Assembly: GCA_963714415.1 (NCBI GenBank)
Contig: CAVQOL010000021.1
Span: 20,042-84,041 of the forward strand
DNA: 64,000 bases
Origin: JAGXRK01 sp963714415
GTDB taxonomy: Bacteria > Bacteroidota > Ignavibacteria > Ignavibacteriales > Ignavibacteriaceae
Direction: 5' to 3'
Shown: positions 53,154-62,343 of the stretch, one piece after another
Layout: each line of letters starts with the position of its first letter
Position numbering within the stretch: position 1 is the first letter of the stretch
Made by a program: the position numbers and the translations under genes
Notes under the pieces: generated by a model
What the model saw: only the letters and a program-made list of their open reading frames with translations
What the model was told of the DNA's origin: nothing
Database searches by the model: none

Positions 53154-53922
53154 AAAAGATAGATAAGAACTTCGAGAAAATACTGTTTAATAAAACCGCC
53201 GGTTCAGCAGAACTGTTTGAGAAACTATTAATTTATTTTTCTAAAAAAGTGAAAGCGTGGAGAATCTATTCGAACTGAAATTGATTTAGCTAAAAAGTAT
53301 TTATCACATTTTGCGGTTATAAAAAATAACATTCTGTCAATAGAACAGTAAAACTCAGAACAATGATCAGGAATCTCTTTTAAAATATTTGTCTAAAATT
53401 CTGGAAGAAAATCGAAATACTTATAAAATAATCTTTAACTCTATCCCGAATAAAATAAAACGTTATAGTAAAATAGTAACTCTTTCCAATAGTAAAACGG
53501 TCTATGAAGTGTTAAAATTATGGCATCAATACAATAATAAATTTGAAGTTACTGTTTGTGAATCACAACCCGAATGCGAAGGAAAAATTCTTGCAAAAGA
53601 ATTATTAAAGGCAGGAATAAAAACAAAAGTAGTGTTTGATTCAGAAACCAGTAATAGCTTAGAGAAAGCTGATTTATTACTGTTAAGCTGTGATGTGATT
53701 TTAAAAAATGGAGATATCATTAATAAAATTGGAAGTCGTAATGCAGCAATTATCGCAAAGTATTTTAAGAAGCCTGTCATTGTTATTTCTTCAAAAGATA
53801 AGCAAATAAACAGTAATATATTTAGAATTAAAGGAAGGAACGCCATCGAGAAATCATTATTTGAACGGGTCGAAAATGAGATTAATTCACCAAATAGTTA
53901 CAGACTAAATAATGAAAATTAA
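53150..53922 (+). CDS. eIF2B/MtnA-like isomerase family protein (two frameshifts)
   Basis: After correction about 256 aa: ATG at 53150-53152 overlaps the preceding TGA (ATGA), then MKKIDKNFEKILFNKTAGSAELFEKLL. Extra bases near 53258 and 53349 break the frame; from 53389 it is continuous. The C-terminal half is clearly of the eIF2B-alpha/MtnA/ribose-1,5-bisphosphate isomerase fold: KIVTLSNSKTVYEVL, VCESQPECEGKILAKEL, DLLLLSCDVILKNGDIINKIGSR and AIIAKYFKKPVIVISS. The Asp of the GADxI motif is kept as SCDVI. It is too short for MtnA. Substrate unknown. Translational coupling to the exonuclease-GIY-YIG gene is notable. Confidence 0.72.
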
Positions 53923-53924
53923 AC

Positions 53925-55262
53925 CTATAGTGTTACAGTGTGTCTGCTTTTGTGATGGAACCTTAATGTAAGAAATATGGCAGAACAAAAGAGACCTAAA
54001 GACAGACCGATCCACACACCTTCAACACCATAATTAAAAACAAATCCGAGAAGATATCCAGATGGGAGACCAATAACCCAATATGCTACAAATGTAATAA
54101 TTGTAGGTCCTTTTACATCTGTTAATCCTCTTAAAATACCAATCCCGACCGCTTGTACACCATCGGCAATTTGAAAAAATGCCGCAATAATCAAAAGGAC
54201 TGATGCTATTTCAATCACTTTAATATCATCAATATACAAGGATGGAAGAAAAGTATTTAACGTAATAAATATTATCCCTGCCATCATCATAATGGAACCA
54301 CCCAAGATAGAAGCAATAAATCCTGCTCGTCGTACTTCAGTAATATTTTGCTGCCCAACGGCATTCCCTACTCTGATACTTCCAGCTTGTGAAATTCCAA
54401 GAGCCATCATAAAGGATATTGAAGCAAGATTAATTGCTATTTGATGGGCAGCCAGCTCATTTGCTCCAATCCAACCAACCATAACTATGGCAAAAACGAA
54501 TGCACCGGTCTCAAAGAAATATTGAAAGCCGCTTGGAATCCCCAGATTTAAAATCTTCTTTATTACGGGAAAATTAAATCCATTAAAGTTTAAAGAAACA
54601 TTAAATGCTGAAAAATGTTTTGATTTCATAACATATAGCATTAACGTAACAGCCATAAATATTCTTGACATTAAGGTAGCAATACCAGCTCCATCTAAGC
54701 CTAACGCGGGTGAGCCTAGATTACCATAAATAAAAATCCAGTTTGAAAAAGCATTAATAATATTGGCAGTAAGAGCTACAATCATTGCCGGACGCATTAT
54801 TGAAAATCCCTCAATGAATTGTTTATAAGTTTGAAATATCATCATGGGAAATACAGAAAAAGCCAGAATGCGCGTATATGATTCTGCAAGCGGAATGACT
54901 TCTATTGGTTGATTGATAATAGCTATCAAATAGGATGAAAAATAAGTTGCTAGAAAAAGAAATAGCGATATAATTGTGTTTACGATAAGAGATTGCCTGA
55001 AATAAACTCCACACTCTTCAAATCTTTTTGCTCCTACTAAAATTGCAACTAAGGGAGTGACTGCAATTGAACTTCCAATACCAATAATAAAAATGAGAAT
55101 TGTAATGCTTGAACCTAGGGCAGCGGCAGCTAATGGAATAGCACCAAGCCTGCCAACCATAATGCTATCAACAACACCCATCATCATAAAACCCAACTGT
55201 CCGATAATAACCGGAAAGGCCAATGATATTGTTTTTATAAAATGGTCTTTATAAAGCTGCAT
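53925..55262 (-). CDS. MATE-family multidrug/sodium antiporter
   Basis: A 445-aa membrane protein with twelve helices in two homologous halves. Typical blocks are AFPVIIGQLGFMMMGVVDSIMVGRLGA, GIGSSIAVTPLVA, LGIPSGFQYFFETGAFVFAIVMVGWIGANELAAHQIAINLASISFMMALGISQAGSIRVGNAVG (cut here into its parts: GIPSGFQYFFE, LAAHQIAIN, SQAGSIRVGNAVG) and PSGYLLGF. NorM-type. It exports cationic drugs using Na+ or H+. Convergent with the eIF2B-like gene (2-bp gap). Confidence 0.93.
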   Translation of the reverse strand: MQLYKDHFIKTISLAFPVIIGQLGFMMMGVVDSIMVGRLGAIPLAAAALGSSITILIFIIGIGSSIAVTPLVAILVGAKRFEECGVYFRQSLIVNTIISLFLFLATYFSSYLIAIINQPIEVIPLAESYTRILAFSVFPMMIFQTYKQFIEGFSIMRPAMIVALTANIINAFSNWIFIYGNLGSPALGLDGAGIATLMSRIFMAVTLMLYVMKSKHFSAFNVSLNFNGFNFPVIKKILNLGIPSGFQYFFETGAFVFAIVMVGWIGANELAAHQIAINLASISFMMALGISQAGSIRVGNAVGQQNITEVRRAGFIASILGGSIMMMAGIIFITLNTFLPSLYIDDIKVIEIASVLLIIAAFFQIADGVQAVGIGILRGLTDVKGPTIITFVAYWVIGLPSGYLLGFVFNYGVEGVWIGLSLGLFCSAIFLTLRFHHKSRHTVTL

Positions 55263-55350
55263 AATTGAATATTTAAATAAAATAATTGGAAAGATAGCTT
55301 ATTTATTACTAAGCAGAAATGAGACTTGCGGAAAGATAATTAAATAAAGA

Positions 55351-55371
55351 AGCCGGATTTATAATCCGGCT
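55351..55371 (-). terminator. Intrinsic terminator of the HEAT-repeat gene
   Basis: AGCCGGATT-TAT-AATCCGGCT, a 9-bp stem overlapping the stop codon of the HEAT-repeat gene. On the minus strand TCTTTATTTAATT follows. Confidence 0.75.
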
Positions 55372-55814
55372 ACTACTATTTCCTGACTGACATTTTCAAA
55401 ACAATAACAGTTATAAATTTTTTCACACATCTTACTTACGCGAGGACTGTCGTCAAACCGGATTGCCTGTTTTACAGCGTATATTCCTCTTGCATCGCCA
55501 ATTTTGAATAAAGAAACCGCAGCCATAATTCTAGCTTCCTCACTGGATTCATCCCTTAGCATTCTCAGCAATGGTATTACTGCTTCAGAAATTTTCAATT
55601 CACCAATCATATATGCTGAGCTGGTTCTTAATCCATAATTCTCTGAATTAATACCCATTAGAAGGGATTTAACAACTGCATCTCTGTTTTCTAACTGCAT
55701 ATCGGTCAGTAAATCATTACCGAAGTTAGAAACCGTAAAAACTGCAAAAACCATCAATATCAATAAAGCAATTTTTGTTTTCCCAAAGAAACGGAATTTC
55801 ACATTCTTCAACAT
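55359..55814 (-). CDS. HEAT-repeat protein, membrane-anchored or exported
   Basis: A 151-aa protein. A hydrophobic segment at 13-31 (IALLILMVFAVFTV) acts as a signal peptide or anchor. Residues 45-130 form two to three HEAT-like helical repeats (RDAVVKSLLMGINSENYGLRTSSAYMIGELKI, AVIPLLRMLRDESSEEARIMAAVSLFKIGD; each a separate helix pair). Such repeats mediate protein contacts. RBS GAGGTG is present. Monocistronic, own terminator. Partner unknown. Confidence 0.75.
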   Translation of the reverse strand: MLKNVKFRFFGKTKIALLILMVFAVFTVSNFGNDLLTDMQLENRDAVVKSLLMGINSENYGLRTSSAYMIGELKISEAVIPLLRMLRDESSEEARIMAAVSLFKIGDARGIYAVKQAIRFDDSPRVSKMCEKIYNCYCFENVSQEIVVAGL

Positions 55815-55979
55815 AATAACACCTCTTAAGTAAAATAAAAAATAATTTCAATTCCGAAACTAACTTAACCAGATAAGAGCATGTTGTAAATTGATTATGG
55901 ATAGAAGGGCTTAGAAAATGATGATAAGCTATAATCAGATTTTTTCGGGAAAGGAACTATTCAAGAACTTATGTCATTT

Positions 55980-56195
55980 TTATTGCAGTGCGTTTTTTAT
56001 AGTAAAACTAAGATTGTCTGATGCACTTAGACTATCAATTTGACGAATTGACATTTTTTCAATAAAAAAAATATCTTCACCGATAATGTGAGAAATATAT
56101 TTTGAATGCTTTTGCGGATTAAAAACATCAAATGATGATCCTATGATTCCGCCTAATAACAATAAAACTGTACCAATTAAAAAAATCGTTTTCAA
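55980..56195 (-). CDS. Small membrane-anchored hypothetical protein, 71 aa
   Basis: An N-terminal hydrophobic segment (3-21: TIFLIGTVLLLLGGIIGSS) is followed by 50 polar residues without a recognisable domain. It resembles a signal-anchored fragment and could be the start of a larger gene lost downstream. Coding status is moderately supported by codon use and isolation between genes; no family recognised. Confidence 0.4.
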   Translation of the reverse strand: MKTIFLIGTVLLLLGGIIGSSFDVFNPQKHSKYISHIIGEDIFFIEKMSIRQIDSLSASDNLSFTIKNALQ

Positions 56196-56338
56196 ACAAA
56201 GCCCTTAAAAGGTGGGTGAAATAAGTTTAAATTCTTACTCTAAGATTAAAATTAGAGATAACAAAAACAACTAATAATATTTATTATTTATCGAAGGTTT
56301 GGATCATTTAAGACTACTGAAGTTTAGGTCAAAGGATA

Positions 56339-58457
56339 CTATTTGACTATTAAAAGTTTTTTAGTGTCAGTGAATTCGGCTGTTTTTAAGAGATAAAAGT
56401 AAATTCCACTGCTTAATCTTTCTGCATTAAAGGTAATTTCGTTAATGCCATTCTGCGCTACTCCACTAAATAAAACTGCCACTTCTCGACCAAGGATATC
56501 ATATATTGTAAGTTCGACATCTTGAGGAAATGGAACTTCAAAACTTATTGTTGTCGATGGATTGAAAGGATTTGGATAATTCTGATATAATACATAGCTC
56601 TTAAACAATTGTGGATCATAATTATCAACTTCAGACGGGTCACCACTATTGTTTACGGTTTTAAGAATCATCCCATTATCACCAATCACCCATCCAGTAT
56701 TTTCATCTACGAAATAGATTTTTTTTATTTCATTTTTAATCCGCGTATTAATTCTTTGCCAGTTATAACCTCCATCTGTAGATTTAAATAAAGAGCCCTC
56801 TGTACCTGCAGTAAATCCAATCAATGAATCAACAAAGATTACTGAATTTAGTTTATTAACTGCTAACATATTGAGAAGTTCATAATCATGTTTATTATAA
56901 GTTTTAAAAATTGCCCCATATCTACCAACTGTCCACCCCATTAATTCATCATGATAAAATATATCCTCCAAATCAAATGAAGGAGGAACAGAAAGTAAAT
57001 CAATTCTAGTCATTCTAAACCATGTATAAACATAGAGTATAATCCCTTCGTCACCAACGACATGTAGCTGTCTGCCACCATAAACACTGATAATGGAATT
57101 TAAATTATTTGTAACCCCGGTATTAAGAATATCCCAATATCTTTTTTGAGTAACTATATCATAGCTTAATGCTAAATAGAGACCAGCGGATCCAACAATC
57201 GCTTTTCTAAATGGATCCATCTCAATATCATAATAATTTGTATATACTGAAGTTGGTAAATCAGATTCAATAAGCCAATTTAATCCACCATCTGAAGTTT
57301 TAAGCATTGTAGAATTATTACCTACTATCCATCCCTGCAAGGAATCCATAAAGTCAATGGCGTTTAAGTCCGTACTAACTCCCGAATAAACCAATTGCCA
57401 GGAATCACCTCCATCATCAGTCTTCAGTATAAGTCCCCCATCGCCAACTATCCAACCAGAATTGCTATTTAAAAACTGTAGATCATTTAGTTTTTTAATT
57501 ATCCCGGAAAATTGAAATTCCCAGTTTTCTCCTAAATCTAGCAGATTTTACAATTACACCATTATCACCAACAACCCAAACAATATTTCCATCTATTATC
57601 TTAACAGCGTTAAAATTGTATGATTCTGTAATCTGATAATATTCCCAGTTTATTCCACCGTCGGTTGTTTTTAGTATTATACCTGGTGCACCGACAGCAA
57701 TTCCATTATTTTCATCTGAAAATGAAACCGACTTAAGCCAAGACTCAGTTTCAGTATTGAGTTTAAACCAATGATCACCTGCGTCCGTAGTTTTCAGAAT
57801 TGTTCCGTTAATACCTGATAAATAAATGACTTGAGAATTTACAATATCTATGCTGGATAAAATCTCAGTATAATAGTTGGTTTGTTGATTCCAAGTATTA
57901 CCACCATCGGTGGTCCTGAGTATTATCCCGTTAGATCCGATCAGAAAACCATTCAAAGCGTCCGAAAACAAAATATCTGAAAACGAGTTTGTAAAACTTA
58001 GATTCTTTTGTTCCCAAACATTACCACCATCCGTAGTAACAAGTATAATTCCATTTGATCCTACCACAAATCCATTCGTTGAGTTAATAAAACAAATCGA
58101 GTGAAGATCATAATTATAATTTTCATTTAATAAAGTAAAGTTCAATCCGCCATCTGTCGTCCTAAGAATCACACCAGCTCTTCCAATAACGTAGCCATTT
58201 AATTCATCGAAGAAGAAACAATCAAGATAATCCTGCTCAATATTTGTTTGTAATGAGAACCAACTTGTTCCACTATTTGAGGTTTTAAGAATTAATCCAT
58301 TTTCACCAACTGCTAAAGCAACCTCTGAATTAAAGACCCAAATATCTTTCAATCCTTTTCCTTGTGGAATAGGATTTTGCCAAATCCACTCTGGTTGAGA
58401 ATAGAGTAATGAGTTAAATAAAAGAATTATTAATATTTTATAAATATTTTTTATCAT
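56339..58457 (-). CDS. T9SS-exported YCF48/BNR-type propeller protein (one frameshift near 57539)
   Basis: Two frames, 57495-58457 and 56339-57394, are one gene. After KTTDGGINWEYYQ...VVGDNGVIVKS a single extra base near 57539 shifts the frame, and the text continues DLGENWEFQFSGIIKKLNDLQFL and WIVGDGGLILKTDDGGDSW without loss. Corrected length is about 705 aa: signal peptide (1-20), twelve or more repeats of the type 'F-x-D-x-x-x-G-W/F-x-V-G-x-x-G-x-I-L-K-T-x-D-G-G-x-x-W' typical of YCF48/photosystem-assembly-like propellers, and a T9SS type A domain (YQNYPNPFNPSTTISFEV, GIYFYLLKTAEFTDTKKLLIVK). Exported to the surface. The stop of the OMP gene upstream overlaps its start by 4 bp. Confidence 0.87.
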
Positions 58458-59029
58458 TGGATTTTATAAGTAAACCCAGTTTGAATTAATAAAAAAGCCC
58501 GGGCAATATACTGAGTGTTAATTCTATTATATTTTGCATTGACATCTACATCAAAAAATGGAGTTATATTTATTTTAAATCCTGCCTCTGGTGATATACC
58601 CCAATGTTTTGCTTTAGTAATTACAGAAGTAATTCCAAAGAAGCCGTAATCAATCTCCGTCAAGTATTCTGTAAAGAAAATTCCACCTTCCAGCCCTACA
58701 TAAGGAATAAAATCATAATCTGTAAAATTAAATCTGAATCCGGCAGTTATAGGTATTGATTTAAAAGAAAAATTATAGTCTGGCAAGTTTTCCTTAAATC
58801 CGAATTCATAATATCCTGCAGTTAGGCTTAATTCAAAATGAGAATTTATTAAATAATGGCTAATATTAATATTGCCGCCATATCCCAGCGAAACAGCATC
58901 CTCGGCGTATCCAGTAGGAATAGCAGCAGCCCCTTGCAATCTTATTTTTACCTGCGCAAAAGAGGAGAAATAAAAAAGTATTATAAATAAGATTATAATA
59001 AATAATTTGTTATTTCTTTTTTGAATCAT
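58454..59029 (-). CDS. Outer-membrane beta-barrel protein
   Basis: A 191-aa protein with a signal peptide (1-25, FSSFAQ). The rest is a series of amphipathic strands with alternating hydrophobic/aromatic residues (ELSLTAGYYEFGF, FIPYVGLEGGIFF, WGISPEAGFKINIT), resembling eight-stranded OmpX/OmpW-like barrels. It overlaps the propeller gene by 4 bp, suggesting the barrel and the exported propeller are made together. A promoter-like bipartite signal lies 20 bp upstream of its start. Confidence 0.8.
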   Translation of the reverse strand: MIQKRNNKLFIIILFIILFYFSSFAQVKIRLQGAAAIPTGYAEDAVSLGYGGNINISHYLINSHFELSLTAGYYEFGFKENLPDYNFSFKSIPITAGFRFNFTDYDFIPYVGLEGGIFFTEYLTEIDYGFFGITSVITKAKHWGISPEAGFKINITPFFDVDVNAKYNRINTQYIARAFLLIQTGFTYKIQ

Positions 59030-59049
59030 AATTGTTGTATTTTACATTA

Positions 59050-59088
59050 TTAAAATAGTTAATATGTTTTCTTAAAAAAACACTTAAA
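59050..59088 (-). promoter_or_regulatory. Shared bipartite promoter-like signal upstream of the OMP/propeller operon
   Basis: On the minus strand TTTAAGTGTTTTTTT (59088-59074), 16-bp spacer, TATTTTAA (59057-59050), then 20 bp to the ATG at 59029. The same two boxes recur with a 17-bp spacer and the same 20-bp distance before the gene at 63564. Confidence 0.45.
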
Positions 59089-59147
59089 AAATGGTTTAAC
59101 TATTTTTTAGTCTATTGATATATTAGAATAGAGAAAAATAATTTAAA

Positions 59148-61517
59148 ATGAAATTCATACAGTCAAATAATTCTCAGTTAAGAGTTTTAATTATCCTTTC
59201 AATAATATTTCTTTTAAATTTAAATCAGTATTCCTTTTGCCAGGAGTCACTGTCTCGTGTAAATCTCTCGGGTGTAATTAAAGATGCGAAAACAGGTGAA
59301 GCAGTTATTGGCGCCAATATTCTTCTTTACATGGATAGTTTGAAACAAACACCGTTGCATAGAGGAGTAGCAACAAATAAATACGGATTTTATTCAGTGC
59401 CGGATATATCTGTAAGAACATATTATATTTTTGTCAGTTGTGTTGGATATGAAACCAAAATAATAGAATTAGTTCTACGGACAAATGAGAAATCGCGTGA
59501 ACTTAATATAAATATTGAAGCGCAGTCTGTTTTACTTGGAGAAGTAGTAGTGGAAGACAGACGAATAACCGATTTCACTCAAACTTCAAGTACCATCGAA
59601 ATTGATCCTATGCTTATTGAAAAATTGCCATCCCTTGGTAGTGAGCCTGACATATTCCGAGCTTTACAGTTGCTGCCAGGTGTTACTTCGGCAACAGAAA
59701 TTTCGACAGGAGTTTATGTCCGTGGAGGATCTTCTGATCAGAATTTAACTTTGGTTGATGGAGTACAGGTTTATAATCCTTCACATCTCGGAGGATTTGC
59801 AAGTACATTTAACTCCGATGTACTTAAAAATATTAAACTTATTAAAGGTGGATTTCCTGCTGAATATGGCAGTAGACTTTCGAGTGTTTTGGATATAACA
59901 ATGCGTGAGGGAACAAAAGAAAAAGTGAAAGGTGTTATATCTCTAAGCACGATAAGTTCCAGAGTAACCATGGAGGGACCCTTAGATACAAATTCTACTT
60001 TTATTTTATCTGCAAGAAGTATGTATTTAGATAAGATATTACCAATTGCAAAAGAATTTAATTCAATACCAAGGTATAACTTCTATGATGCCAACGGTAA
60101 AGTGAATTTTAATCTATCGGAAAAGAATAAGATTTTTATAAGCGGGTTTTTTAGCCGAGATAAAATAATCGAATCGCCCAATAGTAAAGATGTAGCTTTT
60201 AATATAGCTTGGAGAAATGCTACAGTTAATCTTACATGGACTAATATATCATCTTCAACATTGTTTCACAGAACATCGTTGATGTATACTAATTACAATT
60301 TTTCCACATTAATAAAGGATGAACAAAGTGTAAAAGATCCGTTAGATTTTTATACAGCTTCTAATATAAATGATTTCTCTGTAAGAAGAGAAACAGAAAT
60401 ATTCGTAGGAGAAGACCATATGATTAAAGCGGGCGCAGATTTTATTTATCATAATTTTTCTACTACCACAAGCGACTACTATGTACCTGAATTTGACTAC
60501 AAACCGTTTTATGGTACGGAGTTAAATGTATTGGAAGGTGCTATTTACCTTCAGGATGATTGGAAAATAACATCAAATTTACGAACAAACACAGGTGCCA
60601 GATTATATTATTTCCCAAGCAGTAAACTAATAACTATTGAACCTAGAATATTTTTAACTTACTATATATTTGATAGACTTATAGTAAGGACAGCATTTGC
60701 CTTAGTGAATCAGACTCTACATCTTCTTAACCGAAGTGATATTTATTTACCAACAGATGTTTGGTATCCTTCTACAAGTGCAATCAAGCCTTCAAGGTCT
60801 TTACAAACTTCTATTGGAATTGAAGCGACCTCTACTGACAGAACTTTTCTTTTTTCAGTGGAAGGTTACTATAAAGATTTAAAAAATCTTTATGAATACA
60901 AGGACAACGCAGATTTCTCTTATGGATCAAGTTTTGAAGACCAATTAACAATAGGCAGAGGAGAAGCTTATGGTGTAGAACTATTCTTAAATAAGAGAAT
61001 AGGAAATTTAAGCGGCTGGCTTGGTTATACTCTTGCTTTTACAAAACGTTATTTTGACGAACTTAACTTAAGTGACGCTTACTATCCACGGTTCGATAGA
61101 AGACATGATATTTCATTTGTCCTAGGATATGACATAAACGATAAGTTTAATGTAGGTGCCACATGGACTTATGGAACAGGACAGGCGTTTTTTATGCCTA
61201 TTGGTCAGTATGCTTTTTTAGGTTTAAGCAATCCCACCAACAATACATCTAAGGTATATTATGAAAATTCGGCCCGTGATGCATTTAGACTTCCACCATT
61301 TCATAAGTTAGATCTAAATTTGAAATATTCCCTAAGCATCGATAATACTGATTTAGAAATATTTGTTAATATTTATAATGTATATAATCGTTTTAATGTA
61401 TTTTCTAAGTATGTGAGTTATAAAACAGATCCGGTTTCCGGTCAAAAATATCCAATACTAAAACAATTTACTTTGTTTCCTTTTTTACCAACAGCGGGTA
61501 TTACTATAAAATTTTAG
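59148..61517 (+). CDS. TonB-dependent receptor with CarboxypepD-like regulatory domain
   Basis: A 789-aa outer-membrane receptor. Signal peptide (1-31, SFCQE). A carboxypeptidase-regulatory-like domain (about 38-125: LSGVIKDAKTGEAVIGANILL, GFYSVPDISVRTYYIFVSCVGYE) is followed by the plug (about 140-260: DIFRALQLLPGVTSATEISTGVYVRGGSSDQNLTLVDGVQVYNPSHLGG, GGFPAEYGSRLSSVLDITMREG, cut into these parts: LLPGVTSATEI, YVRGGSSDQN, PAEYGSRLSSVLD) and the barrel. This plug type is common in Bacteroidota. The next gene, a DUF4249 lipoprotein 6 bp downstream, is the usual partner. Substrate unknown. Confidence 0.9.
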   Translation: MKFIQSNNSQLRVLIILSIIFLLNLNQYSFCQESLSRVNLSGVIKDAKTGEAVIGANILLYMDSLKQTPLHRGVATNKYGFYSVPDISVRTYYIFVSCVGYETKIIELVLRTNEKSRELNINIEAQSVLLGEVVVEDRRITDFTQTSSTIEIDPMLIEKLPSLGSEPDIFRALQLLPGVTSATEISTGVYVRGGSSDQNLTLVDGVQVYNPSHLGGFASTFNSDVLKNIKLIKGGFPAEYGSRLSSVLDITMREGTKEKVKGVISLSTISSRVTMEGPLDTNSTFILSARSMYLDKILPIAKEFNSIPRYNFYDANGKVNFNLSEKNKIFISGFFSRDKIIESPNSKDVAFNIAWRNATVNLTWTNISSSTLFHRTSLMYTNYNFSTLIKDEQSVKDPLDFYTASNINDFSVRRETEIFVGEDHMIKAGADFIYHNFSTTTSDYYVPEFDYKPFYGTELNVLEGAIYLQDDWKITSNLRTNTGARLYYFPSSKLITIEPRIFLTYYIFDRLIVRTAFALVNQTLHLLNRSDIYLPTDVWYPSTSAIKPSRSLQTSIGIEATSTDRTFLFSVEGYYKDLKNLYEYKDNADFSYGSSFEDQLTIGRGEAYGVELFLNKRIGNLSGWLGYTLAFTKRYFDELNLSDAYYPRFDRRHDISFVLGYDINDKFNVGATWTYGTGQAFFMPIGQYAFLGLSNPTNNTSKVYYENSARDAFRLPPFHKLDLNLKYSLSIDNTDLEIFVNIYNVYNRFNVFSKYVSYKTDPVSGQKYPILKQFTLFPFLPTAGITIKF

Positions 61518-61523
61518 TTTATT

Positions 61524-62333
61524 ATGAAAAAATTTATTTCGTTAATTTTGTTTATTAACATTCTACTATTCTTCGGATGTGAACAACCGCTTGAAGAAGA
61601 AGAATTTCCATACGAATTGAAGCTTGTTGTGCGAGGTGTTCTTGAACACAATAAACTAATAAATGATATATATGTAGGCAGAACCTTACCAGTATCTCTT
61701 CCGTATTCTGAAGACTTTGCAAAAATTACAGATGCTGTGGGTGCAATAGTTGTTGATAATGTTTCATATCCTCTGAGACATGTAGACAAAGGAATATATA
61801 CAACTGACTCATTAAGGGCAGTAAGAGGTAAAGAGTACGTTCTTCTTCTTCAATGGGAAAATAAATCTGTCTATGCCGTTACAAAAGTACCAATTATCGG
61901 AGGTATTATCGGAGCATATATTACTAACAGGATTAGTGAAGGCGAGACAGAAACATATTTTGAATGTTCTGTCAATTCTTTTTCTAATGAGGTCTATGCT
62001 GCTACCTGGGCTTTATTCAACATCGGCGGTATTTTATTAAACGAGGCTAAAGAATTCGAAAGTGTTGTTCAACCTGTTTCTGCTAATGATAATATCAAAG
62101 TTCCAACTATTGAAGTTCCCGATAATATTTTAAATAGTGGCAGTACTCTGGGAATCAAATTATATATATATGATTCATCGTTCTATGATTATTTTATTAG
62201 TCAGGGAAGCAACCAGGTTTCTGATGCAATATTCGGTCAACCTGGAAGTAATATTAGATGGAATATATCTGGTGATGGAATAGGGATGTTCATTGGTAAA
62301 GCTGATACGACCAAACTTCTGAACAGTAAATAG
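61524..62333 (+). CDS. DUF4249 family lipoprotein
   Basis: A 269-aa lipoprotein (lipobox FFGC, Cys19). KLVVRGVLEHNKLINDIYVGRTLPVS, VDNVSYPLRHVDKGIYTTDSLRAVRGKEYVLLL and AVTKVPIIG are typical of DUF4249, a family encoded with TonB receptors of the plug type just upstream. It is thought to assist uptake at the outer membrane, but no function is demonstrated. Six bp after the receptor gene, so an operon. Convergent with the propeller lipoprotein (10-bp gap). Confidence 0.82.
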   Translation: MKKFISLILFINILLFFGCEQPLEEEEFPYELKLVVRGVLEHNKLINDIYVGRTLPVSLPYSEDFAKITDAVGAIVVDNVSYPLRHVDKGIYTTDSLRAVRGKEYVLLLQWENKSVYAVTKVPIIGGIIGAYITNRISEGETETYFECSVNSFSNEVYAATWALFNIGGILLNEAKEFESVVQPVSANDNIKVPTIEVPDNILNSGSTLGIKLYIYDSSFYDYFISQGSNQVSDAIFGQPGSNIRWNISGDGIGMFIGKADTTKLLNSK

Positions 62334-62343
62334 ATTTGCAGTT

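Noticed and set aside
56339..58457. Two separate YCF48-type propeller genes
   Set aside because: Repeat units continue in register across the gap after one base is removed, and the second part lacks a signal peptide while the first lacks a T9SS domain.
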